Shown one piece after another: positions 8,801 to 17,530 of a stretch of DNA of 64,000 nt. The notes beneath the pieces were generated by a model that made no database searches, was not told where the DNA came from, and was given only the letters and a program-made list of their open reading frames with translations. Numbering within the stretch: the stretch's first letter is position 1; each line of letters begins with the position of its first letter. Both the position numbers and the translations under genes were made by a program. Where the stretch lies: positions 1 through 64,000 of the forward strand of contig SNAP01000008.1 of NCBI GenBank assembly GCA_022496785.1, read 5' to 3'. This DNA comes from Marinilabiliaceae bacterium JC040. Lineage in GTDB: Bacteria; Bacteroidota; Bacteroidia; Bacteroidales; Marinifilaceae.

Positions 8801-11800
8801 TATATTGAGTTCTGGCTAATGGATCCATTTATGGATGATTCTTTAAAGGAGACAGGAAAACTGTGTTTCGATTTGGGAGCTATTTCTGAAGATGTTTTAA
8901 AGGATGGTAGAAAAGCTTTTGAAAATGGTTTACCTGCTGATGGTAATATTTCTAGCTTAGACAAGACTGTTTGGGGAGTTATTCCTAATGTTCAATCTAT
9001 TGTGAATGGATTCTCAAATAAGGCAAGTGCTAGAAAGTATCAAGATGTTGGTTATGATGGATTATCTTCTAGCCAAGAAAGAAATTTCTCTACTATGAAA
9101 AATTATGTGGAGAAATTAAAGACAAAATATGGAAGTAATTCTAAAGCATATAAGAAAGCTTTTGAAGACCCTTCAGGTGATGATTTTCATTTTTTTAGAG
9201 GTTCAGATTACGATTCTCAACAATTAGATATTAGAAATAGATATAAGTATTATAATAATCCTGATGGAAACTCTCCAACAAGTGAAATGTCGAATGAGAC
9301 TTATTCTACTGCAGCGACTTCTAAGCCAGATAACGAAGATATAAATCTGGATAATACACTGTCTGAAGTTGAATCGTTTTACAGATATATTGTAGATTTA
9401 AGTGAGTTAAAAAATTATCATAATCAAGATAGAGATGCTATTAATGTAGGTGTTAATTCGTATATTTCTGATATTAGAGAGAGTGAAGTGTCTTTGCCAA
9501 ATGGTAAAAGAGAAAAGGTGAAATGGTATCAGTATAGAGTTCCTCTTACTGATTACACTAAATTTGGTAATATTGACGGATTTAGATCTATTAGATATAT
9601 AAGATTACTTTTAAAGGATTGTAAACAGACTGTTAATTTGAGATTCGCGAGTCTTGGCTTAATACGTGATAAGTGGAGAATACATCCTAAAAGTTTTGAA
9701 GAAGCAAGTACTATCTTAGAAGAATCATCTCCTAAAGGTAATATTTCTCTTTCTGCTGTAAGTATAGAAGAAAATTCACAGAAGACACCAGTGAACTATG
9801 TCCTTCCTCCAGGAATATCTAGAGAAGTGAATACTTCTAGTACACAATATACTAGAATGAATGAGAGAGCTATGGTTTTGAAGATTAAAGAGCTTCAAGA
9901 TGGTTATTCAAGACAGGTGTTTAAGAATGTGGCTGTTGATATGCTTAAGTATAAACGCATCAAAATGGATGTTCATGCCGAGGCTGTGAATGGAGGAATA
10001 ATGGATGACGATTTAAGGATATTTATAAGAATAGGATCGGACTATTTGAATAATTATTATGAGTATGAGATCCCTTTGAAACTTACACCAGCTGGTAATT
10101 ATACTAATTCGGAAGATGATAGAAGAATTGTTTGGCCTGAAGCTAATATGTTTGATTTCCCTTTATCATATTTCCAAAATATAAAATTACTTAGAAATGA
10201 TGCAAGAAGAGCAGGTACTTCAGGTGTAGATTATAATAATAGATATACCAAAATTGTTTCTCAGATTATTAATAGTAATAATGGTGTAAATGCAAATAAT
10301 AGGGTAACAGTAAAAGGTAATCCTTCTCTTGCAGAGATTAAAACAATAATGATTGGGGTTAGAAATCCTAAAAATGATGGAATAGAAAAATCTGCCGAGA
10401 TATGGGTGAATGAACTTCGTTTATCTGATTTTGATGAGAGTGGAGGTTGGGCTGCTAATGTTAGAATGAATGCACGTTTAGCAGATTTTGCAACATTGAG
10501 TGTTTCTGGTAGAAAGTTATCTCCTGGTTTTGGTAATATCGACCAAAGAGCTAGTCAATTGAGTAGAGATGATTATACACAGTATGATGTTTCTACTAAT
10601 GTACAATTAGGAAAATTTTTCCCTAAGAAATGGAAAGTAAGATTCCCTATGTATTATTCTTTATCTGAGACTACTGTTCTTCCAGAGTATGATCCTGTGG
10701 ATACTGACATTAAGTTAAGCGATAAGATGGATAGATTCTCTGGTAGTAAACGAGATTCTGTTAAAAGAAATGCAGAAAAATATGTAGGTAGAAAGAGTAT
10801 TAATTTTACTAATGTTGGAGTTGAACCTACAGGAAAGAATGGTTTATTAAAATTGTCTAATTTCTCTGTTTCGTATTCTTATAATGAAATTAAGAAACAT
10901 GATATTAAAACAACTAGAGATATAGAAAAGACTTATAGAGGAGCTTTGAGTTATGTGTATTCTGGAAGACCAAAGAATGTGTCTCCTTTTAGAAATATTG
11001 GTTTCTTAAAATCGAAGTATCTTAAGTTGATAAGAGATTTCAATTTCTTTTATATGCCTTCACAGATTTCTATAAGGACAGATATGATAAGACGATATCA
11101 TGAGATAGAGGGTAGGAATATTGACAATCCTGACTTTTTGATTAAACCTTCTGTTGATAAAGATTTTTCTTGGAATAGGTATTATGATTTGAAATTCGAT
11201 TTGTCTAAAAGTTTAGCTTTTGACTTTAGTGCATCTTCAAATTCTAGAATAGATGAGATTGAGGGTATAGTGGATAAGGATAGAGAGCCTGATGCTTATA
11301 AAAGATGGAAAGATACTGTTATAAATAATATTCTAGCAGGAGGAAGAGCTTTGCATTATAATCATGGTTTTTCTTTGAATTATAGATTACCAATAAATAA
11401 GATCCCATTTTTGTCTTGGGTTTCTGCTAACGCAAGATATCAAGGAGCTTACGATTGGCAAGCTTCTCCTTTGTTTAATACTAATGTAGAAGTAGGAAAT
11501 GTAATTAAGAATTCAGGGGTTAAAGAACTTAATGGACGATTGAATTTACTATCTCTATATAATAAATCTTCTTGGCTGAGAAATGTGAATAGGCGATATA
11601 GCGGTAGAAAAGTTAGAAAGAACAAGAAAAAGGTTGTGAAGTTCGCAAGACGATTAAGTGATATAAAGAAAGGAAAACCTATAACGATAAATCATAATCT
11701 GAATACTAAAAATATTAAGATTAGATTTTATGATAAGTCAAGAAAAAATATTGAGTATAAAATAGAGAAAAAGGGTAAGAAATATGTAAAAATAGTACCT

Positions 11801-13204
11801 CTGAGAAGTGCTAAAAGATCGAGCTTGCTGATATCAGGAAATATATATGATAAATCGTCTGCAGGAATGGAAAGTATAGGACTTTTAGCAAGATTGTTGA
11901 TGAGTGTGAGAAATATATCTTTTACATATTCTGAGACCAACTCAAGTACTCTACCTGGATTTACAGAAGGTGTAGGGGTGTTTAATAATTATCCAGGTTT
12001 TGATTATATAATAGGTAATACGGGTGAAGAATATGGTATGTATGCTGCATCTAAGGGTTGGATAAGTAAGAGTAATCTTCAACAATCTCCTTTTATTGTT
12101 AATAAAATGAAGATTTTTAATGGAAGGATAATGATTGAACCTCTTAGAGATTTACGAGTGAATCTTACTTTTAAAAGAAATTTCTATAGCGATTATAGTG
12201 AGAATATTGTATATGAAAATGGTGCTTATAACAATATAAATAAAATAACTTCAGGTAGATTCTCAATGTCTTGTATTGGTTTGAGTTCTTCTTTCTTTGA
12301 TATATCAAACAATATTGAAGCTTCGAAAGATGTGTTTAACGATTTTCTTTCTAAAAGAGAAGTTCATTCAACTAGATTAGCTAAAGAGAGATGGGGAAGT
12401 GATTATGTGAATCATAAGAGTGCTAAGTTTCCTGCTTTTTATGATGGTTATTTACCATCTTCACAAGATGTTTTAATACCTTCTTTTTTAGAAACCTACG
12501 GAGGTGTTAGTTCTAAAAAGCTATTTCCTAATATATTGTCTTTGCTTCCTAATTGGAGCATTAGATATACAGGTTTAAAGAAAATAGATTTAATAGCAAG
12601 GTATTTCCAGACTTTTAATATAAATCATTCTTATTCATGTATTTATAATGTTATTGGTTATAATACAAATATGAATTATGGTGCTTATAATACAATAACT
12701 AGTAATTATTATCCAAGATATGATGTTTCAGGAGTTTCTATTGAGGAACGTTTCAGTCCTTTAATTAATGTTGATATGTTGTGGAAAAGTAGTTTTACTA
12801 CAAGATTTGAAATGAATAGAAAGAGAACTGTTAGTTTGAGTTTAGCAAATTCTCAAGTTAGTGAGATATCTTCTAATGAATTTGTAATAGGAATAGGTTA
12901 CCGATTTAAGCATATTCCTTTGATAATAAAACAAACACAAATTAATAATAGTTTGAATTTGAGATGTGATTTTTCTATGAGAAAAAATAATGCAATTTTA
13001 AGAATGATTCAAGAAAATATTAGTCAATTAACTTCTGGTCAGGAAGTCTTATCTTTAAAAATATCAGCAGATTACACATTGAATAATGTCTTTAATATAC
13101 GTTTGTTTTATGATAGAGTGGTGAATGATCCATACGTATCTTTGGCATTTAGGACAACAAATTCTAATTTTGGCGTGAGTTTAAGATTTACTTTAGCTCA
13201 ATAG
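5879..13204 (+). CDS. sprA: Type IX secretion system outer-membrane translocon SprA/Sov
   Basis: A 2441-residue protein, the expected size for SprA (Sov in Porphyromonas gingivalis), the giant 36-strand barrel through which type IX cargo crosses the outer membrane. Typical segments are IHPRGTAELSLGV near residue 158, LKLDINYNTQATFDVENNVKL near 210-235, the SPLLWHLSSVP region and the repeated WVNELRLSDFD block. The frame begins with TTG at 5879, giving a plausible signal peptide ending near VKGA; the ATG at 5909 would leave too short a signal. It lies 13 bases after ruvA. It implies that this organism secretes CTD-tagged proteins, although none is encoded nearby. Confidence 0.95.
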   Translation: MYRLITYIFIMTLFSVNVKGAKNYCEKIQEDTIRKSNDSEDLYKKSVLEKFIKRDTSNKRKSYLFSNKSLYKKESKYNYKDRLFYSESRINPNLSLRKVEILSLTNYLKKGNGITLSNYWRNKSIEESGLSVNNNKFASKTFGTKLFDALFGSNKIVIHPRGTAELSLGVKIINVENPTLPESLRKSVLMDFHENLQMNVVGSIGDRLKLDINYNTQATFDVENNVKLSYDSKDDDIIQSIEAGNVSMPLSGTLIRGGQNLFGFKTRLKFGDLNITTLFSQQKGETSVINLEKGAQQKEFELYASKYDANRHFFLSNYFVDKFETSLSQLPLVNSDIKITKLEVWVTNKNSKFDKARNILALTNLGESKNSVNNIYNLPDNNSNNLYSSIESNSSLRDIQQVNAVMQSLGYNAIYDFEKVESARMLDQTEYVFNDRLGFISLNTALNADEVLAVAYEYTLRDGTIKRVGELTTDGPSSPSVLYLKMLKSTVLSEKMPHWRLMMKNVYNIGSYGAKPEDFVLNVLFKDDVVGTELNYITVIDNVGSKGRTEKILLSLLNLDNLNRRLDAGSDGQFDYIEGITILPTKGRVIFPLLEPFGKSLKDIVQKKYKSSIDPKYLFEDIYTKPQSTAILNSQQDKYILKGHYKSTNSNEIHLNNPNIRPGGVKVVAGSRVLTENIDYVVDYAMGLVKILNQGILESGTPIQISSESNSLFSMQTKTLIGTHLDYRITDDFHLGATVMHLSESPLTEKVQFGHEPISNTVWGVNGSYSSEFPLLTKLVDAIPFIDTKAKSRIDIEAEFAQLIPGHNKNIGRVGNAYIDDFEGSKITISLKSPLLWHLSSVPEDGVISNANLKNDIKIGYRRAKIAWYTVDPLFYRTEDPAMPSHIKNDRDLRSDHFTREIRQTELFPNKDVAVGTSNILSAMNIAFYPSERGPYNYNVDELTKDGELNNPEKSWGGIMRKISNSDFEASNIQYIEFWLMDPFMDDSLKETGKLCFDLGAISEDVLKDGRKAFENGLPADGNISSLDKTVWGVIPNVQSIVNGFSNKASARKYQDVGYDGLSSSQERNFSTMKNYVEKLKTKYGSNSKAYKKAFEDPSGDDFHFFRGSDYDSQQLDIRNRYKYYNNPDGNSPTSEMSNETYSTAATSKPDNEDINLDNTLSEVESFYRYIVDLSELKNYHNQDRDAINVGVNSYISDIRESEVSLPNGKREKVKWYQYRVPLTDYTKFGNIDGFRSIRYIRLLLKDCKQTVNLRFASLGLIRDKWRIHPKSFEEASTILEESSPKGNISLSAVSIEENSQKTPVNYVLPPGISREVNTSSTQYTRMNERAMVLKIKELQDGYSRQVFKNVAVDMLKYKRIKMDVHAEAVNGGIMDDDLRIFIRIGSDYLNNYYEYEIPLKLTPAGNYTNSEDDRRIVWPEANMFDFPLSYFQNIKLLRNDARRAGTSGVDYNNRYTKIVSQIINSNNGVNANNRVTVKGNPSLAEIKTIMIGVRNPKNDGIEKSAEIWVNELRLSDFDESGGWAANVRMNARLADFATLSVSGRKLSPGFGNIDQRASQLSRDDYTQYDVSTNVQLGKFFPKKWKVRFPMYYSLSETTVLPEYDPVDTDIKLSDKMDRFSGSKRDSVKRNAEKYVGRKSINFTNVGVEPTGKNGLLKLSNFSVSYSYNEIKKHDIKTTRDIEKTYRGALSYVYSGRPKNVSPFRNIGFLKSKYLKLIRDFNFFYMPSQISIRTDMIRRYHEIEGRNIDNPDFLIKPSVDKDFSWNRYYDLKFDLSKSLAFDFSASSNSRIDEIEGIVDKDREPDAYKRWKDTVINNILAGGRALHYNHGFSLNYRLPINKIPFLSWVSANARYQGAYDWQASPLFNTNVEVGNVIKNSGVKELNGRLNLLSLYNKSSWLRNVNRRYSGRKVRKNKKKVVKFARRLSDIKKGKPITINHNLNTKNIKIRFYDKSRKNIEYKIEKKGKKYVKIVPLRSAKRSSLLISGNIYDKSSAGMESIGLLARLLMSVRNISFTYSETNSSTLPGFTEGVGVFNNYPGFDYIIGNTGEEYGMYAASKGWISKSNLQQSPFIVNKMKIFNGRIMIEPLRDLRVNLTFKRNFYSDYSENIVYENGAYNNINKITSGRFSMSCIGLSSSFFDISNNIEASKDVFNDFLSKREVHSTRLAKERWGSDYVNHKSAKFPAFYDGYLPSSQDVLIPSFLETYGGVSSKKLFPNILSLLPNWSIRYTGLKKIDLIARYFQTFNINHSYSCIYNVIGYNTNMNYGAYNTITSNYYPRYDVSGVSIEERFSPLINVDMLWKSSFTTRFEMNRKRTVSLSLANSQVSEISSNEFVIGIGYRFKHIPLIIKQTQINNSLNLRCDFSMRKNNAILRMIQENISQLTSGQEVLSLKISADYTLNNVFNIRLFYDRVVNDPYVSLAFRTTNSNFGVSLRFTLAQ

Positions 13205-13228
13205 AGTAATTAATAGAAAACTAAGATT

Positions 13229-13864
13229 ATGAAAGTAGAATTATTTGTTAATAATCCTTGGCAAGAGAATACATATCTATTGTATGATGAAACGAAAGAA
13301 GCTGTATTGATAGATTGTGGTTGCTATAGAGATAATGAAATAGAGAAGATATTCAATTATATATCAGACAATGGTTTGAAATTGGTGAAATTGTTGAATA
13401 CACATTTACATATAGACCATATATTCGGAATTAGATATATAAAAGAAGAATATGGATTTTCTACTTGTGCTAGTAAATTGGATGAATATCTATTGGCAGA
13501 AGCACCAAGATATTCAGAAGTGTTGGGTTTACAAAAGATTTCTGAGCCACCAGCAATAGAAGAATATATTAATGATGGCGATATTATTAAATTTGGGAAT
13601 TCAGAACTTAAAGCTATTTCTACACCAGGGCACTCACCAGGTGGAATGTGTTATTATAATAAAGAATCTGCTGTCTTGTTTTCAGGTGATACTCTTTTTG
13701 AAGGAAGTATAGGAAGAACCGATTTACCAGGTGGAAGTAGAGAGCAATTATTAAATGGTATTAAGACAAAATTATTAACTTTGCCAGGGAAAGTGAAAGT
13801 ATATACTGGGCATGGTCCAGATACAACAATAGAGTACGAAAAGTTTAATAATCCTTTCTTATAA
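13229..13864 (+). CDS. Metallo-beta-lactamase-fold hydrolase (glyoxalase II-like)
   Basis: A 211-residue MBL-fold enzyme with the metal ligands THLHIDH at residues 58-64, a later metal histidine in STPGHSPGG near 135, the bridging aspartate in FSGDTLFEGSIGRTDLPGG near 155, and a final histidine in YTGHGP near 193. The GRTDLPGG block is typical of the YcbL/glyoxalase II branch, which hydrolyses thioesters such as hydroxyacyl-glutathione, though the physiological substrate in Bacteroidales is unknown. The gene follows sprA by 24 bases and its stop codon is embedded in the terminator, so it closes the trpS-ruvA-sprA transcription unit. Confidence 0.9.
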   Translation: MKVELFVNNPWQENTYLLYDETKEAVLIDCGCYRDNEIEKIFNYISDNGLKLVKLLNTHLHIDHIFGIRYIKEEYGFSTCASKLDEYLLAEAPRYSEVLGLQKISEPPAIEEYINDGDIIKFGNSELKAISTPGHSPGGMCYYNKESAVLFSGDTLFEGSIGRTDLPGGSREQLLNGIKTKLLTLPGKVKVYTGHGPDTTIEYEKFNNPFL

Positions 13865-13881
13865 AAGAAAGGATTTTTTTC
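13851..13881 (+). terminator. Rho-independent terminator after the MBL-fold gene
   Basis: A perfect 10-bp stem (ATCCTTTCTT with AAGAAAGGAT) around ATAA, followed by a T run. The loop contains the TAA stop codon, so terminator and gene overlap. Confidence 0.88.
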
Positions 13882-13915
13882 TATTAATATGTTATCAAAA
13901 AGAGATATATAATGG

Positions 13916-13945
13916 TTGATAGTGCTTTATTTTTTTATAACTTTA
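13916..13945 (+). promoter_or_regulatory. Candidate promoter of the division and cell-wall cluster
   Basis: TTG at 13916-13918 and TAACTTTA at 13938-13945 are separated by 19 bases, the spacing of Bacteroidetes promoters; the last base of the -7 element is A rather than G. Transcription would start near 13952, leaving a leader of about 200 bases before rsmH that contains no mraZ-like frame. Confidence 0.4.
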
Positions 13946-14149
13946 CGTAGTTAAGGGATAATCTATAACTTCAATATAAATAGATAGTTATAAAAATATA
14001 TATTGCAAAAATTAAAAAGTATTAATAGATATAAACATTACTGTTTTGTATTTAGAGTATATAAATAATTTTCCTTACAAGAGATTATTAAAATTATAGA
14101 TTTATAGAGAATAGGATAAATCTGATTATATAAAATAAATTGATAGTAG

Positions 14150-15049
14150 ATGAGTGAGTATCATATCCCAGTTTTATTAAACGAAAGTATAGATGGTTTA
14201 AATATCAAGAAGGGTGGAGTATATGTAGATGTTACTTTTGGAGGCGGAGGTCATTCTGCTGAAATCTTAAGAAGATTAGAAGGAGGAAGATTGTTTGCTT
14301 TTGATCAGGATGAAGATGCTTTAGAAAATAAAATACAAGATAGTAGACTACAATTAATTCATCACAATTTTAGATATTTGAGTAATTTTATTAGATATCA
14401 TAATGAAGAAAAAATTGATGGATTATTAGCAGATTTAGGAGTTTCTTCTCATGAGTTTGATGAAGGTGAAAGGGGTTTTTCTTTTCGTTTCGATGCAGAT
14501 TTGGATATGAGAATGAATAGAAATATTAAATTTAAAGCTTCTGATATTTTAAATGAATATAGTGATGAAGATCTATACTATATCTTTAGAAATTATGGCG
14601 AAATAAAGAATACTGGCAAGTTAGTAAAGTTAATTGTTAGTCATAGAGAAGAAAATAGAATTGAAACTACTCAAGATTTTAGAGAAGTGATAGATTCTTG
14701 TATTCCTAAAAATAAAGAAAATAGATATCTTGCCCAAGTATATCAAGCATTGAGAATAGAAGTTAATTCTGAATTAGATGCACTAAAAGAAATGTTGGAG
14801 CAAGCAGCAGATTTATTGAAAAAAGGAGGACGCTTGTCTGTAATAACTTACCATTCTTTAGAAGATAGGTTAGTAAAGAATTTCTTTAAATCGGGTAATT
14901 TCGAGGGTAAAGTGGAGAAGGATTTTTATGGAAATGTTCAAACTTGTTTTAAATTAATTAATAAGAAAGTAATAACTCCTAGTGAAGAAGAATTGAAATT
15001 GAATAATAGAGCAAGAAGTGCTAAACTTAGAATAGTTGAAAAAATATGA
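14150..15049 (+). CDS. rsmH: 16S rRNA (cytosine1402-N4)-methyltransferase RsmH
   Basis: The 299-residue product starts MSEYHIPVLLNESI and carries the SAM-binding GGGGHS at residues 31-36, the ADLGVSSHEFDEGERGFSF block and the C-terminal TYHSLEDRLVKNFF motif of RsmH (MraW). It N4-methylates C1402 in the decoding centre. It is the first gene of the cluster here; the usual upstream mraZ is absent. The last codons overlap the next ATG (ATGA), so translation is coupled. Confidence 0.96.
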   Translation: MSEYHIPVLLNESIDGLNIKKGGVYVDVTFGGGGHSAEILRRLEGGRLFAFDQDEDALENKIQDSRLQLIHHNFRYLSNFIRYHNEEKIDGLLADLGVSSHEFDEGERGFSFRFDADLDMRMNRNIKFKASDILNEYSDEDLYYIFRNYGEIKNTGKLVKLIVSHREENRIETTQDFREVIDSCIPKNKENRYLAQVYQALRIEVNSELDALKEMLEQAADLLKKGGRLSVITYHSLEDRLVKNFFKSGNFEGKVEKDFYGNVQTCFKLINKKVITPSEEELKLNNRARSAKLRIVEKI

Positions 15050-15432
15050 AACTATGGCGAAAGAAATATAAAGAATTAGAAAGTATTGAAGAAGAAAAGA
15101 AAAAATACAAAGAAGAATCTTCAATATCTTTTAAAGAAATTATAGATGGAAGTATTTTAATAGGTCCATTATTTCGTAAGCAAATGTTAGTAATTGTTTT
15201 AATTTTTATTCTCTGTTTAGTGTATATAACGCTTAGGAATTATGCAGAAGAATCCTATAATATGAGACTTAAATTGTCGAAAGAGGTTAAAGATTTAAGG
15301 TATGAATCGATATCCGTTGATGCTGATTTAATGTTTATAGGAAAGCAATCGGAAGTAAAAAAGAGAGTCCAAAAAGAAAGTTTAGGTTTAAAAGTATCTA
15401 AAGAGCCACCAATAAAAATATATAAAGAATAA
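15046..15432 (+). CDS. ftsL: FtsL-like division protein
   Basis: A 128-residue bitopic protein with a charged cytoplasmic N-terminus, one membrane segment at about residues 46-63 (MLVIVLIFILCLVYITLRNY) and a periplasmic region predicted to be helical. Size, topology and position between rsmH and ftsI match the Bacteroidetes FtsL_2 family, part of the complex that activates septal FtsWI synthesis. Sequence similarity to proteobacterial FtsL is not visible, so the call rests on architecture and context. It overlaps rsmH by four bases and ftsI by one. Confidence 0.85.
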   Translation: MKLWRKKYKELESIEEEKKKYKEESSISFKEIIDGSILIGPLFRKQMLVIVLIFILCLVYITLRNYAEESYNMRLKLSKEVKDLRYESISVDADLMFIGKQSEVKKRVQKESLGLKVSKEPPIKIYKE

Positions 15433-17525
15433 TGTCAATAAAGAAAGATATATTAAATAAGACTAGATGGGTTTTTATACTTGTTTTTATAATAGGATTA
15501 TATTTAATATTATCATTGGTATTGCTCAAGGTTGTAAGCGGTAAGAAATATCTGGATAAAGCAGAAGAGAACAAAAATAGAAGAGTGAGTATTCCTGCAG
15601 ATAGAGGAAATATATGTGCAAAGGATGGTCGTTTGTTGTCTTGTTCTTTACCTATGTACCATATAAGATTTGATTGTACTCTAGCAAGTGATACATTATT
15701 TAAAAATAAAGTTGATTCTTTAGCTATATGTTTAAGTAAATATCTTGGAGAAAATACTTCAAATTATTATTCTAATCTTTTTAAAAAGGAAAGAAGAAAG
15801 GGTAATAAATATCTAAAATTCACAAATAAACAATTAACTTATTCTGAATTATCAGATTTTAAAAAGTTTCCAATTTTTAGAGAATCGAGATATAGAGGAG
15901 GTTTTATTGCTAATAAAATTGGTAAGCGTGTACAACCTTTCGGTAATCTTGCTAGTAGAACTATTGGAATAGTTAGAGAGACTAAGTTTTCTGGTCTTGA
16001 GGGGCAAGTGGGACTTGAAGCAGCTTTCGAGAGAGATCTTAGAGGTGAGAAAGGTTTGGCAATTCAGAGAAAGATGATGGGATCATGGATCCCTTTTGAA
16101 TCAAAATCTCCTAAAGATGGTAATGATATTATTTCAACCATAGATGTTAATTTTCAGGATATAGCTCAAGAATCTCTAGAAAAACAATTAAGAAAGTTTG
16201 AAGCTGAAGCGGGTGTAGTTATTTTAATGGAGGTGAAGACAGGTGCTATAAGAGCTATTGCTAATTTAGGATTGTCTAAGGATGGGAATTATTATGAAGA
16301 TTACAATAGAGCTATAGGAGAAGCTAATGAATATGGATCTATCTTTAAATTAGCAACAATGATTGCTATCTTAGAGGATGGGTATGTTTCACCAACAGAC
16401 ATTATTGATACTGGAAACGGAAGATGGAAACTTTATGACAGAATATTAACAGATGCTCATAGAGGAGGATTTGGGAAATTATCAGTTCAAGAAGTTTTTG
16501 AGAAATCATCTAATGTGGGATTTGGTAAGATGATTAATAATAATTATAAAAAACATCCTAAAGATTTTATTGAACGTTTATATTCAATGTGTTTAAATAA
16601 GAAATTGAATATAAGTATTCATGGTGAGGGAAAACCTAGAATTAAATTTCCAGGAGATAAGGATTGGTATGGTACTACCTTGGCATGGACTTCAATAGGT
16701 TATGAGGTTCAAATTACTCCATTGCAAATGTTAACATTGTATAATGCTGTTGCTAATAATGGAGTGATGGTGAAACCAAGGTTTGTAGAAGAGATTCGTT
16801 CAAGAAATAGAGTAATAAAGAAAATGGATACTGAAATTATTCTTCCTAAATTATGTTCTAATAAAACTTTAGGTATTATTCAAAGTATGCTTGTTGGAGT
16901 GGTTGAAAGAGGTACAGGAATAGGTATTAGAAGTAATGATTATAAGATAGCTGGAAAGACAGGAACAGCTTTAATTTCTGAAGGAAAGCAGGGGTATTCA
17001 AATAAAAAATATTTTGGAAGTTTCGCTGGATATTTCCCAGCAGATAATCCAATGTATTCTTGTATTGTTGTTATAAAAAATCCAAATAAGAAAAAAGGAT
17101 ATTATGGTTCTAAAGTTGCAGCTCCATTATTTAGAATTTTATCTGATGAAGTTTATGCTCAAACGTATTCTTTGCATAAAAATAAGGGGGTAAGTAATAA
17201 AAAGGCTTTAATCCCTTTTGCTGTTAATAAATCTAGAGATTTAGAAGAATTATCGGATTTCTTTAATTTTCACTATCCTCGTGATATTAAGGATGATAGC
17301 TGGATTCGTGTAACAAGCAGTAAGAAATACAAATTCTATAAAAAGAAAATAAGTAAATATATAATGCCTAATTTAACTGGCTTAACACTGAAAGATGCTA
17401 TTTATATTTTGGAAAATATGGGAATGAAAGTTAGTTACACTGGTGTAGGAAAAGTATTTAGCCAATCTATTATAGCAGGAGCGAAGGTTAAAAAAGGCAT
17501 GTTTGTAAAAATAGACTTAAAGTAG
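15432..17525 (+). CDS. ftsI: Septal peptidoglycan transpeptidase FtsI (PBP3) with PASTA domain
   Basis: A 697-residue class B penicillin-binding protein. An N-terminal membrane anchor at about residues 12-33 is followed by the dimerisation domain (SIPADRGNICAKDGRLLS at 53-70), the transpeptidase domain with SIFK at 303-306, SSN at 359-361 and KTG at 509-511, and a C-terminal PASTA domain starting near 644 (MPNLTGLTLKDAIYILENMG). It crosslinks septal peptidoglycan with FtsW. The PASTA tail is usual in Bacteroidetes FtsI. The start overlaps the ftsL stop (TAATG). Confidence 0.95.
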   Translation: MSIKKDILNKTRWVFILVFIIGLYLILSLVLLKVVSGKKYLDKAEENKNRRVSIPADRGNICAKDGRLLSCSLPMYHIRFDCTLASDTLFKNKVDSLAICLSKYLGENTSNYYSNLFKKERRKGNKYLKFTNKQLTYSELSDFKKFPIFRESRYRGGFIANKIGKRVQPFGNLASRTIGIVRETKFSGLEGQVGLEAAFERDLRGEKGLAIQRKMMGSWIPFESKSPKDGNDIISTIDVNFQDIAQESLEKQLRKFEAEAGVVILMEVKTGAIRAIANLGLSKDGNYYEDYNRAIGEANEYGSIFKLATMIAILEDGYVSPTDIIDTGNGRWKLYDRILTDAHRGGFGKLSVQEVFEKSSNVGFGKMINNNYKKHPKDFIERLYSMCLNKKLNISIHGEGKPRIKFPGDKDWYGTTLAWTSIGYEVQITPLQMLTLYNAVANNGVMVKPRFVEEIRSRNRVIKKMDTEIILPKLCSNKTLGIIQSMLVGVVERGTGIGIRSNDYKIAGKTGTALISEGKQGYSNKKYFGSFAGYFPADNPMYSCIVVIKNPNKKKGYYGSKVAAPLFRILSDEVYAQTYSLHKNKGVSNKKALIPFAVNKSRDLEELSDFFNFHYPRDIKDDSWIRVTSSKKYKFYKKKISKYIMPNLTGLTLKDAIYILENMGMKVSYTGVGKVFSQSIIAGAKVKKGMFVKIDLK

Positions 17526-17530
17526 TTATT

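Noticed and set aside
11728-11940. Minus-strand frame inside sprA
   Set aside because: It is a chance opening opposite a Lys/Arg-rich stretch of sprA, whose frame is intact and family-typical.
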